Of a stretch of 64,000 nucleotides of DNA, positions 28,248-36,574 are shown one piece after another; the first letter of the stretch is position 1; each line of letters begins with the position of its first letter. The notes under the pieces are model-generated. The model was not told the DNA's origin and did not search any database. It saw only the letters and a program-made list of their open reading frames with translations. This DNA comes from CANLBN01 sp034111645 (GTDB lineage: Bacteria; Pseudomonadota; Gammaproteobacteria; Pseudomonadales; Cellvibrionaceae), in contig JAWUWW010000031.1 in assembly GCA_034111645.1 (NCBI GenBank), positions 1 to 64,000 of the forward strand, written 5' to 3'. A program made the translations under genes and the position numbers.

Positions 28248-28256
28248 AATAATATA

Positions 28257-29701
28257 GTGATTGATAAGGCACTTTTAAAGAAGTATAACGTGCGTGCACC
28301 TCGCTATACTTCATATCCGCCTGCCACACAGTTTAACAGTAACTTTAGCAAAAAAGATTACTTATGGCATGTAGAAAATAGTAACGAAGATCCAATGCCT
28401 AAAGCTTTATCGCTTTATATTCATGTACCTTTTTGTGGTGCTCTTTGTTATTACTGTGGTTGCCATAAATTCATATCGCCAAAAACATCAACGGTTATTA
28501 ACTATCTTGCCAATATTCAAAACGAAATAAAAAAACAAGCACGGTTATTTAATAAAGATAGGCCTGTAAATCAAATTCATTTTGGTGGCGGCACCCCAAC
28601 TTATTTAAGTGTTGATCAAATAGAAACATTACTTAGTACCATAAAAGATAATTTTATTTTTTCGACATCGGATGATTTTGAACTTGCTATCGAAATCGAC
28701 CCAAGGACAACAAGTAACGAAAATATTACCCAGTTAGCAAATCTTGGTTTTAATCGCATGAGTTTTGGCATCCAAGACTTCGACCCTTTAGTGCAAGCAG
28801 CCATTAACAGAATACAACCACAAGAGAGGTGTTAGCACGCCTTCAAGCTGCAAGAGATGCGAGTATTAAATCGATATCTGTTGATCTTATTTACGGCCTA
28901 CCCAAACAAACCACTGAGCACTTCGAACAAACACTTAATACGATCATAGATTTTAAACCCGAGCGTATAGCGCTGTATAATTATGCACACATGCCCCAAT
29001 TGATTAAGTCGCAGTGCTTGATTGACGCCAAAGATTTACCCGATACAAATACTAAAATTGAATTAATGGCAATGAGCATCCAAAAATTAATGAACGAGGG
29101 CTATATTCATATCGGCATGGATCACTTTGCTCTACCAAACGACAGTCTCAGTGTTAGTCTACGCGAGTATACATTACATAGAAATTTTCAAGGCTATTCT
29201 ACTCATGGCGATTGCGATCTTATTGGTTTTGGTGTTAGCGCAATTAGTCATATAGGTGATTGTTATAGTCAAAATACCAAGACGCTAAGTGAGTATAAAG
29301 AGGCAATAGAATCTGATGAGCCTGCACTAGTGCGCGGATATAATTTATCAAAAGATGATGTTATTCGTATCGATGCAATTCAACAATTGATGTGTAATCG
29401 CACACTTAACTTAAATGATTTTAGTGATATACATGCCATTAATGCGCAGATCTTCTTTGAAAAAGAACTTAAAGCACTAGAAATTATGGCTACAGAGGGT
29501 TTATTAACAATAAAAAATCAAATAATTATCATTAGCGATGATGGCTGTTTATTTTTACGGAACATTGCAATGATTTTTGATAAATACCTTCAAGTAGATC
29601 TGAATAACGCCGCAACGGGCACTTCAATGCAATTATTAACGACAGACAAATTAAATCATCTACACTCCTTAAAAAATATATCTTTCTCAAAAGTATTGTG
29701 A
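28257..29701 (+). pseudogene. hemN: Oxygen-independent coproporphyrinogen III dehydrogenase, frameshifted
   Basis: HemN is the radical-SAM enzyme of haem synthesis under low oxygen. The first part (28257-28835, GTG start after AGGAGG) carries the YTSYPPATQF start, the cluster motif HVPFCGALCYYCGC and FGGGTPTYLS, and ends at INRIQPQERC followed by TAG. The second part, in the +1-shifted frame from 28829, continues VLARLQAARDA...VDLIYGLPKQT to a normal C-terminus. Adding one base near 28827-28829 joins them without loss or gain of residues. A full-length protein would be about 480 residues. No slippery sequence is visible at the junction, so a simple deletion (or read error) is favoured. Confidence 0.85.
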
Positions 29702-29835
29702 TCGCTAACCTCTAGCGCTATTATCATCTTATAATTTTTCTAAACTAGCTTCTATACAACGTTCTGCTATAAGGCGATTAGTTTCTAATAGCCAGATCAA
29801 AGTCGACTAACGATAAAAATCTAAAATGAAAACTT

Positions 29836-30636
29836 ATGAATAAAAGCGACAAGTTATCAATTAATACCATATCTAGTAACGATGTATCCATTAGTAGCGA
29901 TACATCTACTAACAATAAACCTATGGACAATAACTTGCACAGTAAGCGTAAGGCCTGTAATCAATGCTCATTTGTTGATTTGTGTCTTCCAATGGGACTC
30001 AATAAAGATGAAATCACCCAGTTAGAGGAATTAATACAGCAATCCCACTGCTATAAAGACAACGAATTTTTATTTCGGCAAGACGATGAATTTAAAGCTA
30101 TATATGCTATTCGCTCGGGCATGTTTAAAAGCCAAACGATAGATCAGCAAGGTAATGAACGTATATTAGGTTTTCATTTGCCTGGCGAATTGGTTGGTTT
30201 AGACGGAATTTATGATCAACATTACCCATCAAATATGGTTGCACTAGATACCTCGACCGTCTGCGTAGTGCCTTATAATGGATTAACTTCACTTACAGAG
30301 AAAATCCCAAGCTTACAGCAGCAATTTTTGCGACTGCTCAGTAAAGAAATTAACAACGTGAGTGCATTAACATACGACACCAGTGCCGACCAACGTTTAG
30401 CCTCTTTTCTTTTTAGCTTATCAAGACGCTATGAGCAACGTGGTTACTCTGCAACACATTTTAATTTAGTCATGCCGCGTCGCGATATAGCTAACCACTT
30501 AAATATGGCGGCAGAGACAATCAGTCGCTTATTCAAACGTATGCAAGATAATGGGGTTATTACGATAAAACGTCGCGAACTGAGCATAAGGGATATGAGT
30601 GAAATTAAAAAGATAGCGGGCTGCTCCAACCAATAA
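29836..30636 (+). CDS. anr: Anr/Fnr-type oxygen-sensing transcription regulator
   Basis: A Crp-family activator that senses oxygen through a [4Fe-4S] cluster. The four cluster cysteines are present: C41, C44 and C50 in KACNQCSFVDLCLPMGL and a fourth near 143 in TSTVCVVPY. The effector domain includes GFHLPGELVGLDGIY. The winged helix MPRRDIANHLNMAAETISRL has the E-xx-SR recognition pattern of Fnr/Anr, which reads TTGATN4ATCAA. The N-terminal 30 residues are Ser/Asn-rich and extended. It lies just after hemN, as in several relatives. Matching boxes occur at 27412 and 31314. Confidence 0.92.
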   Translation: MNKSDKLSINTISSNDVSISSDTSTNNKPMDNNLHSKRKACNQCSFVDLCLPMGLNKDEITQLEELIQQSHCYKDNEFLFRQDDEFKAIYAIRSGMFKSQTIDQQGNERILGFHLPGELVGLDGIYDQHYPSNMVALDTSTVCVVPYNGLTSLTEKIPSLQQQFLRLLSKEINNVSALTYDTSADQRLASFLFSLSRRYEQRGYSATHFNLVMPRRDIANHLNMAAETISRLFKRMQDNGVITIKRRELSIRDMSEIKKIAGCSNQ

Positions 30637-30656
30637 TTTTATTGCCTTTATACGAG

Positions 30657-31022
30657 TTATTGCTCTTTTAAAAACAGTATTGCTGACAATTTTTCATCTG
30701 TTGGGAAACACTTTATTTTTATCTGCGTGAACAACTTAGATTCAAAATTAGCAACGTTTTCGATCCATTTTTGATCCGTTAAAACGGCTACTCTCTTGAT
30801 ATTAGCTAGTCCAATCTCAAATAAATACGTTAACTCATCAACAATAGCGGTTATTTCAATGCCCTCAAAAGAATCGATTTGTTCAAAAATAACGATATCT
30901 CCATAGTGGGCAATTTTTTCTTTGGCACGGTCGAATATCGCTGACATATCGATTTCAGTAATTTTGCCCGACATCCGAAAAGCAACTGCATTATCTATGT
31001 CTATATCTATTAACTCCAACAT
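30657..31022 (-). CDS. SpoIIAA-like (STAS-fold) protein
   Basis: A 121-residue protein of the SpoIIAA-like family (STAS-like fold). It begins MLELIDIDIDNAVAFRMSGK, where family members have short strands ending in the same GKIT turn. VIFEQIDSFEGIEITAI and IKRVAVLTDQKWIENVANFE are the other typical segments. Members have been linked to stress response or membrane lipid binding, but no precise role is known. It converges on anr with a 20-bp gap and lies downstream of the small membrane protein gene on the same strand. Confidence 0.8.
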   Translation of the reverse strand: MLELIDIDIDNAVAFRMSGKITEIDMSAIFDRAKEKIAHYGDIVIFEQIDSFEGIEITAIVDELTYLFEIGLANIKRVAVLTDQKWIENVANFESKLFTQIKIKCFPTDEKLSAILFLKEQ

Positions 31023-31095
31023 TGCTACTACCTTTTTGACAATTTATATCGTTAATGGGCTCATCAATAACTAAAATAAAAAATATGTAGCTTAG

Positions 31096-31245
31096 CTATA
31101 GATTAGATTTCTTAATTATTGCCTTATCGGCTTCTTTTTGGTCTTTCTCCATATGGCACTTAGCATATTGCCAAAGGTGAAACATCATAAAAATAGACAC
31201 AATAATAACTAATAGACTTGCAAGCAGTATAGTAAAAGTAAACAT
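31096..31245 (-). CDS. Small single-span membrane protein (49 residues)
   Basis: A short frame starts at ATG 31243-31245 behind GAGGTG (4-base spacing) and encodes MFTFTILLASLLVIIVSIFM, then MFHLWQYAKCHMEKDQKEAD and a charged tail. One hydrophobic helix (residues 3-24) is followed by a Lys/Glu-rich cytoplasmic-looking end, the layout of small oxidase or transporter subunits. It is upstream of the SpoIIAA-like gene with a 73-bp gap. A Fnr/Anr-type box with a fitting -10 lies in front of it. I do not recognise a family. Confidence 0.65.
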   Translation of the reverse strand: MFTFTILLASLLVIIVSIFMMFHLWQYAKCHMEKDQKEADKAIIKKSNL

Positions 31246-31286
31246 AAGGCACCTCGGTAGTAATAGTCTTTTAACTTCTATTTGGC

Positions 31287-31327
31287 AGCATAACCCAAGT
31301 AAAAAAAACCAAGTTGATACAAGTCAA
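31287..31327 (-). promoter_or_regulatory. Fnr/Anr-type box and -10 for the small membrane protein
   Basis: TTGATACAAGTCAA (31314-31327) matches TTGATNNNNATCAA at 9 of 10 specified bases. On the minus strand TATGCT (31292-31287) sits where a -10 should be if the box centre (31320.5) is at about -41, giving a start near 31280 and a leader of about 35 bases to the ATG. The box also lies 49 bp before queG and could affect that gene. Confidence 0.5.
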
Positions 31328-31375
31328 GAGACTAATAAATTTTTAACGTATCAATAAAGCCTGTATCATCGCGGC

Positions 31376-32662
31376 ATGAACAACACAAATATTCAAATAC
31401 TTTACCAAACTCTTGCCGACCAAATAACGGTATGGGGACGCGAGCTTGGGTTTCAGCAAGTTGGCATTACTGATATTGATGTCTCTGAACACAGCGCGCA
31501 TTTAAAACAGTGGTTAGATAAAGGCTATCAAGGTGAAATGGACTGGATACAGCGACACCAGCCTCAAAGGGAAAATCCAGGGTTATTGGTCACCAATGCT
31601 CTGCGTGTTATATCTGCACGCATGGATTACTTGCCAGAGAATACTCAGCAAATTAAAACCTTAAAGCAGCCCAATAAAGCATATATATCACGCTATGCTT
31701 TAGGGCGTGATTATCACAAATTAATCCGTAAGCGTCTTGCACAACTTGGTAAAAAAATAGAAGCTTTTTGTGAACAATCTATAGAAATAGAAGCAGATCT
31801 CGGACACACATTAAACCAACGTCCCTTTGTTGATAGCGCACCGGTGTTAGAAAAAGCCTTGGGAGAAAAAGCGGGTCTTGGTTGGATAGGAAAACATACT
31901 ATCTTATTAAATGAAAATGCTGGTAGCTGGTTTTTTTTGGGAGAGCTTGTTACTAATTTACCGTTACCATTATCGATTCCCGATAACGATACTCTCGATC
32001 TTACTGATACAAATATCGAAGCCATAAGCGTTAAATTTACAGCGCTGCAAGAGCCTAGCTCATCAACGTATACACCGGCAAAGCCATCTCCACTCTCGCC
32101 CCCACTCTTACCTCCACCTCAAGCAACAAAGCCTATCAATAAATGCGGAGACTGCATCGCCTGCCTAAAAGTTTGTCCAACAGATGCCTTTATCGGGCCG
32201 TATCAACTTGATGCACGGCGCTGTATTTCATACTTAACAATAGAATTAAAAGGCAGTATCCCCATTGAATTTCGCGAGCCCATGGGCAATCGCGTGTTTG
32301 GCTGTGATGACTGCCAATTAATTTGTCCTTGGAATAAATGGGCAAAACCCACGCAAGAAAAAGATTTCAGCCCACGCCATAGCCTAGATAATACAGAGTT
32401 AACGCGTTTATTTTTATGGTCAGAGGAAGAATATTTAAAGTACACCGAAGGATCTGCAATCAGAAGACTTGGTTTTGAACGCTGGTTGCGCAATCTGGCT
32501 ATCGGCCTTGGCAACGCAGACTCAACCTCTGAGAATATCGCTGCACTTGAATCTAAAAAAGATTATCCATCTGCTATGGTTCAAGAACATATCGAATGGG
32601 CACTGAATCGATTGCTCAATCCCAAAAAACGTATTCGTAAAGTTAAAAACTTATATAAATAA
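31376..32662 (+). CDS. queG: Epoxyqueuosine reductase
   Basis: QueG is a cobalamin and iron-sulfur enzyme that reduces epoxyqueuosine to queuosine in tRNA anticodons. The N-terminal half shows QVGITDIDVSEHSAHLKQWL, YQGEMDWI, ISRYALGRDYHKLIRKRL and the active-site region VDSAPVLEKALGEKAGLGWI. Two [4Fe-4S] sites follow in CGDCIACLKVCPTDAFIGP and FGCDDCQLICPWNKW. At 428 residues it is about 50 longer than the E. coli enzyme because of a Ser/Pro-rich insert (about residues 205-258, with PSPLSPPLLPPP) just before the first cluster. Confidence 0.95.
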   Translation: MNNTNIQILYQTLADQITVWGRELGFQQVGITDIDVSEHSAHLKQWLDKGYQGEMDWIQRHQPQRENPGLLVTNALRVISARMDYLPENTQQIKTLKQPNKAYISRYALGRDYHKLIRKRLAQLGKKIEAFCEQSIEIEADLGHTLNQRPFVDSAPVLEKALGEKAGLGWIGKHTILLNENAGSWFFLGELVTNLPLPLSIPDNDTLDLTDTNIEAISVKFTALQEPSSSTYTPAKPSPLSPPLLPPPQATKPINKCGDCIACLKVCPTDAFIGPYQLDARRCISYLTIELKGSIPIEFREPMGNRVFGCDDCQLICPWNKWAKPTQEKDFSPRHSLDNTELTRLFLWSEEEYLKYTEGSAIRRLGFERWLRNLAIGLGNADSTSENIAALESKKDYPSAMVQEHIEWALNRLLNPKKRIRKVKNLYK

Positions 32663-32757
32663 ATTATTTTGCAAAAGAGTTCCTTAAAAATATTATATGT
32701 TCAATTTAATGAAGAATAAAGCATATAAAATACCAAAAAATAATGAATCATTAAATT

Positions 32758-34503
32758 TTAATTAGTATTTTTATAGTGTGAACGTCTACGGCTAACAAAA
32801 AGATGATTGCCGGCTTTTATTTTAGCTTGTTTTTTTGCATTTGTAGCCAACGCTGTCACTTCATGATAAGACATACGGGTAGATATCTCAGAGTTAACAA
32901 CACCTATAGCGAGCGATAACAAAGTAAAAAAACTTTGATCTCCTCGCCTATCTTTACACCAAACACCTTGCTGCAAAATTTCTTCTTTAGAATAAAATTT
33001 TAAAGCCAGATCTTTGAAATTTTGTAAAATATTTTCACATTTAATTTGCCAATCATCACTGCGATAAACTACCACAAAATCATCGCCGCCGACATGTCCT
33101 ACCATATCAAAGACTGGGGTGCTGTTATCAACTAAAATGGTCGCCAACAATTTAATGACTTCGTCACCGGAGTTACAACCAAAATGATCATTAAACGGTT
33201 TAAAATGATTGATGTCAAAATATCCTAAATGAAACTCTTGTTGATGAGAGATTAAATCTTCTACGTGTTCATAAATTGGAATATTGCCTGGTAATAACGT
33301 AAGAGGGTTGCTGTGTCTGGCTCGTTGAATTTGAGATTCGGTTAAAATTTTTAATAAAGTGCTTACCCTGCCTACACCGCAATATTTGTTATCTTTAGTA
33401 ATAATAAAATCGATATTTAGATTGTTGGAAATATTACACGTTATTTTTTCTGATACTTTATTCAGGCTCTCTTCGTGCTCGACTATAATAGGATTACTAT
33501 CCATAAATTCGATAATAGTTTTTTTGCCGTAAAGGGGATATGAATAGCGGTCGGAAAATAATTCTCCTATTCTATTTCTCGAAATAATTCCAAGAGGTTT
33601 ATCATTTTCCACAATAGGAAGACAATGTAAGCTTGGATTATCTTTAAACAAATTATTGACCTCTGCAGCACTACGAGTTGCATTAATCGGAGTCACATGT
33701 TCAATCATACTTCCCACCGTTTCTGCATGGCGTACACGGGATAGATGCTCGACTTTAGAGATTAAAGGAAAGCACTCATTATTGACAAATCGATGTAATG
33801 GCTTAGCCTCTGGTCGATGCAATAAATAACCTTGACCCAGCCTAATGCCAATTGCATTTATAATATCAAGCTCTTCTCTAGTCTCTATGCCTTCGGCAAT
33901 GACTCTGCAGCGTAAGCCAAGAGCAATTTCGACGATCGAACGAGCAAACTCTCTTTTTACACTATTAGAATTTATACCATCTATAAAATGACGATCTATT
34001 TTAACAAATTCAGGAGTGATTTCAGCCCATGAAATCAGACCTGAGTGCCCAGCACCTAGGTCGTCTATTGCTATTAATGCACCATGCTGACGGAGTACTT
34101 TAATATACCCTTTTAATTCTGCTAAATTGTGCAATGGATATTTTTCTGACATCTCAAAGACAATACCTTTTAATGCTTCTTGAGTCTCGTTGATAGGAAG
34201 ATAAGGAATTATTTTTCCTAAGTTAATCGGTAATATATTTACAAATAGTAAACCAGTTAACTTTTGTAGTTTGAAATTTTTAATGGCAGACAACACACAA
34301 AAACGATCGAACTCTAATAAATAACCCTGACTCTCCGCTATTGAAAATAATTGATCAGGAGCTATATTTAATATAGATGGATTGGTACGAATTAAGGATT
34401 CAAATGCAAAATAATCTTCGGTATGAAAATCAATTAATCCTTGAAAGTGCGGTGTTACTAATTCTTCTTCGATTATGGTGGCGATACATTGTTGATTTTG
34501 CAT
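32758..34503 (-). CDS. EAL-CBS-GGDEF c-di-GMP signalling protein
   Basis: A 581-residue cytoplasmic protein with an N-terminal EAL domain (about 1-245), a CBS pair (about 260-390) and a C-terminal GGDEF domain (about 400-575). In the EAL part the signature reads ESL (FAFESLIRT, about 31) and FVNILP, DDLGAGHSG, FVKIDRHF and AEGIET are kept, so phosphodiesterase activity is possible. The GGDEF motif reads GGDDF (VGHVGGDDFVVVY), with YFDINHFKPFNDHFG before it; acidic substitution leaves cyclase activity uncertain. CBS domains often bind adenine nucleotides and may gate it. No membrane segment. Confidence 0.88.
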   Translation of the reverse strand: MQNQQCIATIIEEELVTPHFQGLIDFHTEDYFAFESLIRTNPSILNIAPDQLFSIAESQGYLLEFDRFCVLSAIKNFKLQKLTGLLFVNILPINLGKIIPYLPINETQEALKGIVFEMSEKYPLHNLAELKGYIKVLRQHGALIAIDDLGAGHSGLISWAEITPEFVKIDRHFIDGINSNSVKREFARSIVEIALGLRCRVIAEGIETREELDIINAIGIRLGQGYLLHRPEAKPLHRFVNNECFPLISKVEHLSRVRHAETVGSMIEHVTPINATRSAAEVNNLFKDNPSLHCLPIVENDKPLGIISRNRIGELFSDRYSYPLYGKKTIIEFMDSNPIIVEHEESLNKVSEKITCNISNNLNIDFIITKDNKYCGVGRVSTLLKILTESQIQRARHSNPLTLLPGNIPIYEHVEDLISHQQEFHLGYFDINHFKPFNDHFGCNSGDEVIKLLATILVDNSTPVFDMVGHVGGDDFVVVYRSDDWQIKCENILQNFKDLALKFYSKEEILQQGVWCKDRRGDQSFFTLLSLAIGVVNSEISTRMSYHEVTALATNAKKQAKIKAGNHLFVSRRRSHYKNTN

Positions 34504-34829
34504 AAAATATAATAAGCCGAAAAAAATAACGCAAATAGGCGACTAATAGTAAGCGCTTATTATTACACTTTTATGACACCTATAAAGTTCAAGGCTAACG
34601 CTAGTTAGTCAGAGCGATTTGAATTAATTATAACCTTGAAGTGATTATCTATTTGATATGAATTTTGACGTTTGTCATTATTGGATGAATGATATTTTTT
34701 GGTGAGCTTGATCGTCTTTAGGCTGAATTTAAATATTTATAATAAGCTATGCCTACTTAAGTTAACCTTAGGTTAGCATAAATTTTATAGGCAAATTGTA
34801 CTCCGTTAATACACCTTTGTTAGTCTTAT
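34504..34829. other. Gene-free stretch between the RIO kinase and EAL genes
   Basis: 326 AT-rich bases upstream of the minus-strand EAL gene would be at the left edge of this interval's right flank; it holds that gene's promoter region. The palindrome TAACCTTAGGTTA (34763-34775) is a possible operator, but no regulator can be assigned. No gene seen. Confidence 0.35.
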
Positions 34830-35687
34830 CTAATCTGAAGATTCATTGTCTCTTAAGCGTTCTAGTCGCGCCTCTTCTTCCGCAAGAACGGCTTTAATAT
34901 CTTGTAAAACAGAATCGACATCGGCGGCATCTTCATCTTCGTCAAATAGGCCGGTTAATATTGTATCTGAATATAAATCACCATCTTCATACAAAGTCCA
35001 AATTTCTTTTGCGTATTGTGTCTTTAAAAGCTCTGGTTCAAATTGCCCGTAATAGCTTCTCATATTGTTGACATCGCGCTCAAACATTGCTCGAGCGTTA
35101 TTGTTTGCTGCAGCATCTACAGCCTGCGGCAAGTCGATAATAACTGGGCCTTGGCCATCAACTAGCACATTAAATTCTGACAAATCACCATGAACTAAAC
35201 CCGCACAGAGCATACGCATAACATATTCCATGACTAATGCATGGTCTTCGACCGCTTGCTCTGCAGACATACTGACATCACCTAAGCGTGGGGCAACATC
35301 ACCTTCATCATCGGTAATCAACTCCATGAGTAATACGCCGTCGAGACAGCCAAATGTTTTTGGTACACGCACACCTGCACGAGCGGCACGAGAAAGCGCA
35401 TCGACCTCGGCATTTTGCCAAATCTCTTCAGCTTGTTGGCGTCCAAACTTCGAGCCTTTCTCCATTGCTCGTCCACGTCGGCTATTGCGAACTTTACGTC
35501 CCTCTTGATATTGAGCCGCTTTTTTAAAGCTGCGTTTAGCCGCCTCTTTATAAACCTTCGCACAACGTATTTCTGATCCACAACGCACCACAAAAATATC
35601 AGCCTCTTTACCACTCATCAATCGGCTAATGACTTCATCGATCCAACCATCATCTACAAGCGGTTGAATGCGTATTGGAATTTTCAT
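34830..35687 (-). CDS. RIO1-family atypical serine kinase
   Basis: A 285-residue kinase-like protein of the bacterial RIO group. It has the degenerate P-loop GKEADIFVVRCG, the ATP lysine in EIRCAKVYKEA, the RIO1-like basic stretch AAQYQEGRKVRNSRRGRAME, the hinge GVLLMELIT, the catalytic loop LVHGDLSEFNVLV and the metal motif PVIIDLPQAVD. RIO kinases act in ribosome assembly in archaea and eukaryotes; the bacterial role is not settled. The C-terminus is acidic (LFDEDEDAADVDSVL). It lies close to orn on the same strand. Confidence 0.9.
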   Translation of the reverse strand: MKIPIRIQPLVDDGWIDEVISRLMSGKEADIFVVRCGSEIRCAKVYKEAAKRSFKKAAQYQEGRKVRNSRRGRAMEKGSKFGRQQAEEIWQNAEVDALSRAARAGVRVPKTFGCLDGVLLMELITDDEGDVAPRLGDVSMSAEQAVEDHALVMEYVMRMLCAGLVHGDLSEFNVLVDGQGPVIIDLPQAVDAAANNNARAMFERDVNNMRSYYGQFEPELLKTQYAKEIWTLYEDGDLYSDTILTGLFDEDEDAADVDSVLQDIKAVLAEEEARLERLRDNESSD

Positions 35688-35842
35688 GCGTACTCTATTA
35701 CCCTATAATTTAAGTTTTTGTAACTCGCTATCCTATCATTGATAAAGCCTCAAGAAAGGCTCTGCTTTACATTATCAAGCTATAAAACATTTTCAAGCGC
35801 GAACGCTTCATTATTTATCTATCGAATTAGTTTGAGTAAAAT

Positions 35843-36388
35843 TTAAATACCATCTTTAAAAAAAGTCTTTCTATAATATTTAAGTTCTTCTATTGAATCT
35901 TTAATATCATCCATCGCTAAATGAGCGCCCGTTTTTTTAAAGCCTTTTAATATTTCTGGGCTCCAGCGTTGGGCAAGCTCCTTAATCGAGCTGACATCCA
36001 AATTACGGTAGTGAAAATATGCCTCTAACTTAGGCATATAGTTGGCTAAAAATCGGCGATCTTGACAGATACTATTGCCGGCCATTGGTGATTTACCTTT
36101 GGGCACCCAGCCCTCTAAGAACTTGATAGTGTCAGCCTCGGCAAATTCGGTGGTAATTTCACTTTGGCGGACGCGAGCGGTAAGGCCAGATTTGCCATGC
36201 TGGTTTGTATTCCACGCATCCATGCCTTTAAGTATTTCATCGCTTCGATGAATCGCATAGACGGGACCTTCGGCGAGTATATTTAAATGGCTATCAGTGA
36301 CAATAGTGGCAATTTCGATAATAACGTCATCATTGGGCTCAAGACCGGTCATTTCTAGATCGATCCAAATAAGGTTTTCATCTTTCAT
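35843..36388 (-). CDS. orn: Oligoribonuclease
   Basis: Orn degrades 2-5 nt RNA and pGpG, finishing both mRNA decay and c-di-GMP breakdown. The 181-residue DEDDh exonuclease has LIWIDLEMTGLEPNDDVIIE with the first Asp/Glu, the middle region MAGNSICQDRRFLANYMPKL and the final HLAMDDIKDSIEELKYY. It is divergent from rsgA (187 bp), the conserved orn/rsgA arrangement. It also complements the EAL protein nearby, which would produce pGpG. Confidence 0.97.
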   Translation of the reverse strand: MKDENLIWIDLEMTGLEPNDDVIIEIATIVTDSHLNILAEGPVYAIHRSDEILKGMDAWNTNQHGKSGLTARVRQSEITTEFAEADTIKFLEGWVPKGKSPMAGNSICQDRRFLANYMPKLEAYFHYRNLDVSSIKELAQRWSPEILKGFKKTGAHLAMDDIKDSIEELKYYRKTFFKDGI

Positions 36389-36574
36389 ACTGTGTTTATC
36401 CTTGTTTTAGGCTATTCTACCGCGAAACTTGTCTAGCGTAATCATTTACTCGACCGATTTATTAATTGATTGTGTGTTTAATTTAAGTATTAATTAGTAG
36501 TAAATTATAAAACCTTTAAACTAAGTGTTAAATCAAGCCTAATCTTAAGCTCAAACCTAAACAATGAGTATTAA

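Noticed and set aside
28820..28835. Programmed frameshift in hemN
   Set aside because: No slippery heptamer, no downstream pseudoknot seen, and no known programmed frameshifting in hemN; a simple indel explains it better.
34763..34775. TAACCTTAGGTTA palindrome as an operator
   Set aside because: A single short palindrome in AT-rich sequence with no identifiable regulator; kept only as a note in the gene-free interval.
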